Shown here in pieces: positions 10,821 through 14,987 of a DNA stretch of 14,987 nt. Location of the stretch: contig JNDT01001164.1 in NCBI GenBank assembly GCA_000697055.1, positions 1 through 14,987 of the forward strand, read 5' to 3'. This DNA comes from Saksenaea vasiformis B4078 (Eukaryota; Mucoromycota; Mucoromycetes; Mucorales; Saksenaeaceae). The number at the start of each line of letters is the position of its first letter. Position 1 is the first letter of the stretch. The position numbers and the translations under genes are program-made. The notes beneath the pieces were generated by a model. That model did no database searches and had not been told where the DNA came from. It saw only the letters and a list, made by a program, of their open reading frames with translations.

Positions 10821-11678
10821 ATCGGGACTTTGTGCAGGCCAGTTTGGCAAAACGGCGACACGATTTCTCGACTTCCATTTCTTTGTCTTCTTGCTCGTGT
10901 GGCAAGAAGCGTTATCCTCCTGGAAGAGATAACCTCCACGCTTGTTATTCCTGAGGTATGGCAGCAGATTCTTCTTCAAGATGTTGGTGTATGCCTCGCT
11001 GTTGATCCTGCCCTCTACTACTTGGATAGGGCCAACTCCGCTTGCATCAAAGCAGGCCCATACCATCACCGAGCTTCCTCCGTATTTCGTCGTTTCTTTT
11101 ATGTGTTGTTCCATAAGTCCCTCTCCATCCTTCCGAAGGACGCATTCTTTGCCATCGTTACCGATGACAAGGAATCTGGACTCATCAGACCAGATTACCT
11201 TATCCCATTGGTCCTTTGTCCAATGGACGTGATCCTTTGCCCAGGACAGTCGTCTCTCCTTATAAGTATCGGTCAGCTTGGGTCTCGGACAGGAGGACGC
11301 GAAGAAAAGCCGAGATCGTGTACGGCTTTGGCAAATGTTCTCAATGACACCTTCATTAGAGTGTTGGAGAATATGGCGCCAATGGACCTTCAGGGCCATT
11401 CGAGGATCGCGCTGAATAACTCTGCATGACCGTTTAGAAATCTTTTTTGGTCTTCCTACTCTCGGCTTTGATACTGCAGAGCCGGACTTTCTCACGTTTT
11501 CTACGATGCGTTGAACGGTTGCTCGACTGAGTCCTTTGGCCTTTGCAATCGTGCCATACGACATTCCTGCTTGGTTCATTCCATAGATCGCGGCGCGTTC
11601 TTCCGGAGAAAATTCGGTATTAGGCTTGCGTTTAATGTTTGAAATAGATATTTTTTTATAATAACAAGAGGGAAACAA
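10815..11678 (-). pseudogene. Tc1/mariner-family transposase, truncated and frameshifted
   Basis: Such enzymes cut and paste Tc1/mariner elements at TA. N-terminal helix-turn-helix region: FSPEERAAIYGMNQAGMSYG, then GLSRATVQRIVENV. An AT-hook-like VGRPKK linker follows. Catalytic motifs seen are VIWSDESRF (first Asp) and FQEDNASCH (second Asp). The sequence breaks just after NWPAQSPDL, where the family continues with NPIE, so the third acidic residue is lost. Between about 11283 and 11395 the frame is wrong: another frame carries the expected LRTFAKAVHDLGFSSRPPV, bounded by a probable one-base insertion near 11390 and a one-base loss near 11285. The frame has no ATG before the HTH; where a Met would be expected (before KRKPN) the codon is ATT at 11634-11636. 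The copy cannot encode an active enzyme. The left end of the range is the break point, uncertain by a few bases. Confidence 0.85.
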
Positions 11679-11704
11679 GGTACAAAAACTTTTGAGATAT
11701 TAAG

Positions 11705-12164
11705 CTACAGATTGCGGAGTTTGTTCAACTGCATGCACATTTTTTTCCTCGCAGTGTAAGCAAGAAACTGGAGACGAGCTCTTGGAGAGTTCTTCATCTT
11801 TCTAAACGGCATTTTATCCGTCCAAACTATCCTATTCCACTTGTTAATGGTCTAATTTTCCTTTTTTTTTAGGGAGGTCGTCGTTGTAGACTTTGCTTAG
11901 ATGACTTGTTGACTTTCGACTGGCAGTGCATCTGCATTTTCATTTCATGTTGCGCGGCGACTTCTCTTCCTCTCTAGAATTTTACGCTGCTTCAGCATTT
12001 TTGGTCTCCCGGATCCTTTCCATCGTTCAACCGAACTTCGCGTTTCACAGTTATGTAAGACGTGATAGACAGTTCCTGAAGGCACCGAAGTTTCGCTTGC
12101 AATCTCTTTTGATTATTACACCAGTTTGATGAAGAGTAACAATCGAGATTTTCTCTTCAATCAT
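11705..12164 (-). pseudogene. Relic of a second, different Tc1/IS630-like transposase
   Basis: Starting at ATG 12164 the frame reads MIEEKISIVTLHQTG; after a one-base shift it continues with KEIASETSVPSGTVYHVLHN, a typical helix-turn-helix, then a GSGRPKM linker, to about 11945. A separate frame at 11839-11705 contains WNRIVWTDKMPF, which resembles the W-x-x-V-I-W-S/T-D-E catalytic segment with Glu changed to Lys. Most of the region between HTH and catalytic part is missing. Sequence differs clearly from the neighbouring transposase, so it is another lineage and looks older. Low per-residue support; assigned by motif order and strand. Confidence 0.5.
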
Positions 12165-12280
12165 CAAAGGCGTAATACATAAGATGAATAAGGAAAAACA
12201 ATGCGCTTTGAAATTTTGCCATTTTTTTTTTGTTTGTAGATTATTACAGTATTATTTGTGTTGCTAGTGTGTCGACGTGG
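12165..12280. other. Short spacer between transposon relic and SET1 3' end
   Basis: This AT-rich 116-base stretch should hold the SET1 3' untranslated region. No coding or RNA feature is visible, and I see no clear AATAAA on the minus strand. Confidence 0.4.
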
Positions 12281-14987
12281 TTAGTTAAGTCTACGAAATA
12301 AAACCGTTAGTTTATACCATCGTGGCTGAATTTTCAATGTTTTACTTACGTTCCCTTACAGAATTTACTGCCACAAAGACATGGTATCTTGTCTGCTTCA
12401 ATAGGGAACTTGTAATCATATGTGATTTCTTCTCCAGGTTCAATATCGCGATTGGCATAAATAACAATCTTCTTTTGCTTGTCCACAGTGATAATCTTAG
12501 CGCTACAATTGGGCTACAGAATCCGTTCAGTACAATTACTTTTTATAAGGGGTAAATGTTACCGTGCAACAATGGTTGATGAATCGGGCAATGCTTCCTT
12601 TCTTGGTTGCATCAATGACCGTGTCGTCATCCACTCGGAAAAGATAACTACTTCCAATACCACACCGCTCATATTTTTTCTCGCGCTCTTCTGCTACTTG
12701 TTGGCGGATGATTTCTCCAACGTATTCAATTACCATGTCATTAGCGTCGATATGTTCCTCGGCAAACAATCCCCAGTCGTGAATTGGTGATTTAGCGAAG
12801 CGTAATTGTTTTTTGCGGCTCTTGAGTTGATTGAATTTAAGGATATCGGAGTCCGCAATCGTCTTTTTATGCATGTCCATGCCCACCAGTAATCGCCGGT
12901 TGTTCACACGTGTCGTGCGCGACGTCATCCTGCCAGCAACAGCAGATGTATCGAACACTGCTTTGTTCTTAGGAAGATACGTCGCTTTAACCGAGTCTGG
13001 AATGGGATAATAACCACGAGCTCGGGCACAACCTTCCGTACCGTCCAGCGGTTTTAACGCATCTATTTGTCCTATCAGTTATCCATCACAATGGTGCTAA
13101 ATGATTATTCCTACCTGCAATCGAGGGAATACCATCCATATTTGGCCGAAGCTTTTCCAGTATTGCCAATCGCAGAAACTCAAAGTCTTCCACATCCTGC
13201 ACCTGCTGGAACGGATCCCATTCCGCGTGTTGTTGGTCATCCTCGCTATCTACTTCCTCCAATAATGCCAACTCGTCGTCGGACATACACGTAGCTAATA
13301 ATGCTTTTTCTAATGCGTCTTGATCTTGGACTTCCTCGTCACCATCCTCCAACATGCCATCCTCTTCATCGCCCATATCGTTCATCTTCTTTTGTTCCTC
13401 TTCCATAGACAGTTCCCGCTCAGCAAGAGTCGTAGCCTCTAGTTTCGGTTTTTTGCTTCGCTTAGCAACAGGCGCGCGATGGCGTTTGTTCGTCTTAAGC
13501 TCCTCTTCCACGGACATATCATCCTCGCTATCAATCCTTCTTTGTTTCTTCGCTTTGGCACTCTCGACCCTAGCACCCTGTGCTTTTTTCTTTCGCTTCT
13601 TTTCCACTCGGACATCACTGTCCTCCTCAATAAATGTATCATCATCTTGTAACGTTTCCTTTTCCTCCACTTCCTGATGGAGTCTTCGCAAGAACGCATC
13701 ATGTTCCTTATCCAGATCACTTTCATCACTCAGATAGTCACGTAAACTCTTCGCCTGCTGTTTTCGGTTGGATGCACTTGACTTCCATCGAGCAGGCGCG
13801 ATGATCTCTTCCTCCTCTTCACTTGACGATGCTCCTGAATGATATTCACCTTCCTCTGAACTTGATAGAACAGCTCGGGACCGCGGCCTTCGCTCAATCG
13901 AAGCACTGCTTGATTCTCGCCAAGTATAAACAGGACTGGTATCACCACTGCTTTTCCACCGTGGCACATCACTTTCGTCGTCTTCGTCCGAAGATATGTC
14001 GTTCCTTCTTTTGGAGAAGGGTGCCTCGGACCGTTGTTTACCATTCATATCTGGGGGTTGTACAGAAGTACGTCGTTTCTTAAACCGCGGTAATTTGCTG
14101 AGCGAGGGTAGCGATTTCTCAATCACCACATCTGTCGGTTTTGGCAACGAAAATACGCTGCGATCTTCATTTACTGGGTGATCGAGGCCCTTTTTAACTG
14201 ATGAAGGACTAACTGGATTTGGCACATCCTTATTGACCTGTGTCTCCACTTTCACGCCATTCATCTTTTTACCGTTGATCTCTGCGTCTACTTGCCGACT
14301 ACGAGATTTCCGCAATGACGGGTTCAAAAAATCATAGATGCAGGGTCCGACGACGCGATTCTTCAAATCTTTCAAAAAAACATCTGCGAGTTGCTCAAAA
14401 AGGACACGTTTTGCATGATGCATGACATCCTGGTCAGACACAATAGATTGGCTCTTGACCGTAGTATTGTTTTCCTTGGGCATGGGAGAGGTTGCATGTA
14501 CATGGCTTGCTGTCGTCTTTTCCTCTGTTGAAGCAATCGTCTCTGTTTTCGTATCCTTCGCTGGAGGTGTTTTTTCTTCGCTGGATGTCGGATGAGAGCG
14601 TTCAGTAGTGGGGGTTCTCTGTGGTGGATGCCATAACGTGATCGTCAACGTATGTCCCATTAATTCCTGTTTATCAACCGCAGTCAATGCCCGCTTTGCC
14701 GCATTCAGTGAATCGAACACAATGAACCAGTCTTCAGCATCGTGGTAAATCTAACAGACCATCATCGTCATGAGTTTAACTACAAACATCCGCAAAAAAA
14801 AAGAAACATTACATCGACACAGTTATGGTAATAAAACATCTTCCGCAAATCTTCAAGGACACCACGCACAAACGGTAGACATTTTCGGGAAATAACAAGT
14901 GATGGCTGCTGTTCTACGGTTGGTGGATATTTTCGATCCTGCATCGAATTTAAGATACTCCAATCTTTTCTTTCTCTTTCCCTGCAC
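12281..14987 (-). CDS. SET1: SET1 histone H3 lysine-4 methyltransferase (COMPASS catalytic subunit), 5' part beyond window
   Basis: The enzyme methylates H3K4 in the nucleus as part of COMPASS. Exons in the window: 14987-14813, 14750-13115, 13071-12563, 12513-12350 and 12290-12281; introns of 62, 43, 49 and 59 bases are GT-AG and keep frame, giving about 830 residues here. Order of parts: an RRM-like domain ending around 14640 ([14 protein letters not shown], then [21 protein letters not shown]); a long charged, probably disordered middle with acidic Ser/Glu and basic Lys/Arg clusters; the n-SET region ([20 protein letters not shown]); the SET domain ([64 protein letters not shown]); and post-SET Cys residues in [13 protein letters not shown]. 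The final residues TLN and stop come from a 10-base exon. An ATG at 14944 could be the start, but the frame stays open to the edge and a cag acceptor-like site lies there, so more 5' exons are likely. Confidence 0.95.

Larger units (their letters stand above)
10691..12164 (-). mobile_element. Composite cluster of decayed DNA-transposon fragments
   Basis: Three transposon-derived fragments in one orientation lie end to end: second transposase relic, Tc1 transposase, Fanzor C-terminus. I could not find matching terminal inverted repeats. A segment near 11681-11695 (tacaaaaactttt) could be one end of the Tc1 element but has no partner on the other side, in keeping with a truncated copy. True element borders are therefore unknown. 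Confidence 0.55.

Noticed and set aside
10830..11429. 199-codon plus-strand frame
   Set aside because: Antisense shadow of the transposase, whose minus-strand frame has clear HTH and catalytic motifs.

Overview
The window reads as nuclear DNA of an early-diverging filamentous fungus, most likely Mucoromycota. The reasons are many short GT-AG introns (mostly 43-72 bases), a one-copy UGP1, a fungal SET1, a Sel1-repeat protein with a perforin-like N-terminus, and decayed Tc1/mariner and Fanzor fragments. All gene models below were spliced by eye; exon joins were accepted only where GT-AG ends, reading frame and family similarity agreed.

Layout, left to right. 412-2610 (+) is UGP1, UTP-glucose-1-phosphate uridylyltransferase, in seven exons. 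2611-3861 is a gene-poor convergent spacer. 3862-6116 (-) is a five-exon gene joining a MACPF-like N-terminal part to Sel1 repeats; its 3' end carries a very recent 108-base duplication and a one-base frameshift. 6664-8183 (-) is a two-exon HXXXD (BAHD-like) acyltransferase. 8264-9366 (-) is a six-exon IAH1-type ester hydrolase, including a 15-base exon that carries the catalytic serine. 9367-10690 is unresolved, with gene-like signals on both strands. 10691-12164 is a graveyard of mobile elements, all on the minus strand: a Fanzor/TnpB C-terminal scrap, a truncated Tc1/mariner transposase and a second, older transposase relic. 12281-14987 (-) is the 3' part of SET1 (H3K4 methyltransferase), running off the right edge and ending in a 10-base terminal exon.

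How the genes relate. UGP1 (UDP-glucose supply) and SET1 (chromatin) are housekeeping genes with no evident link to the rest. The acyltransferase and the ester hydrolase sit head-to-tail on one strand with only 80 bases between stop and start, so a shared role in making and breaking small esters is possible but unproved. The MACPF/Sel1 gene is the least conventional protein gene here. No tRNA, rRNA or CRISPR array was seen.
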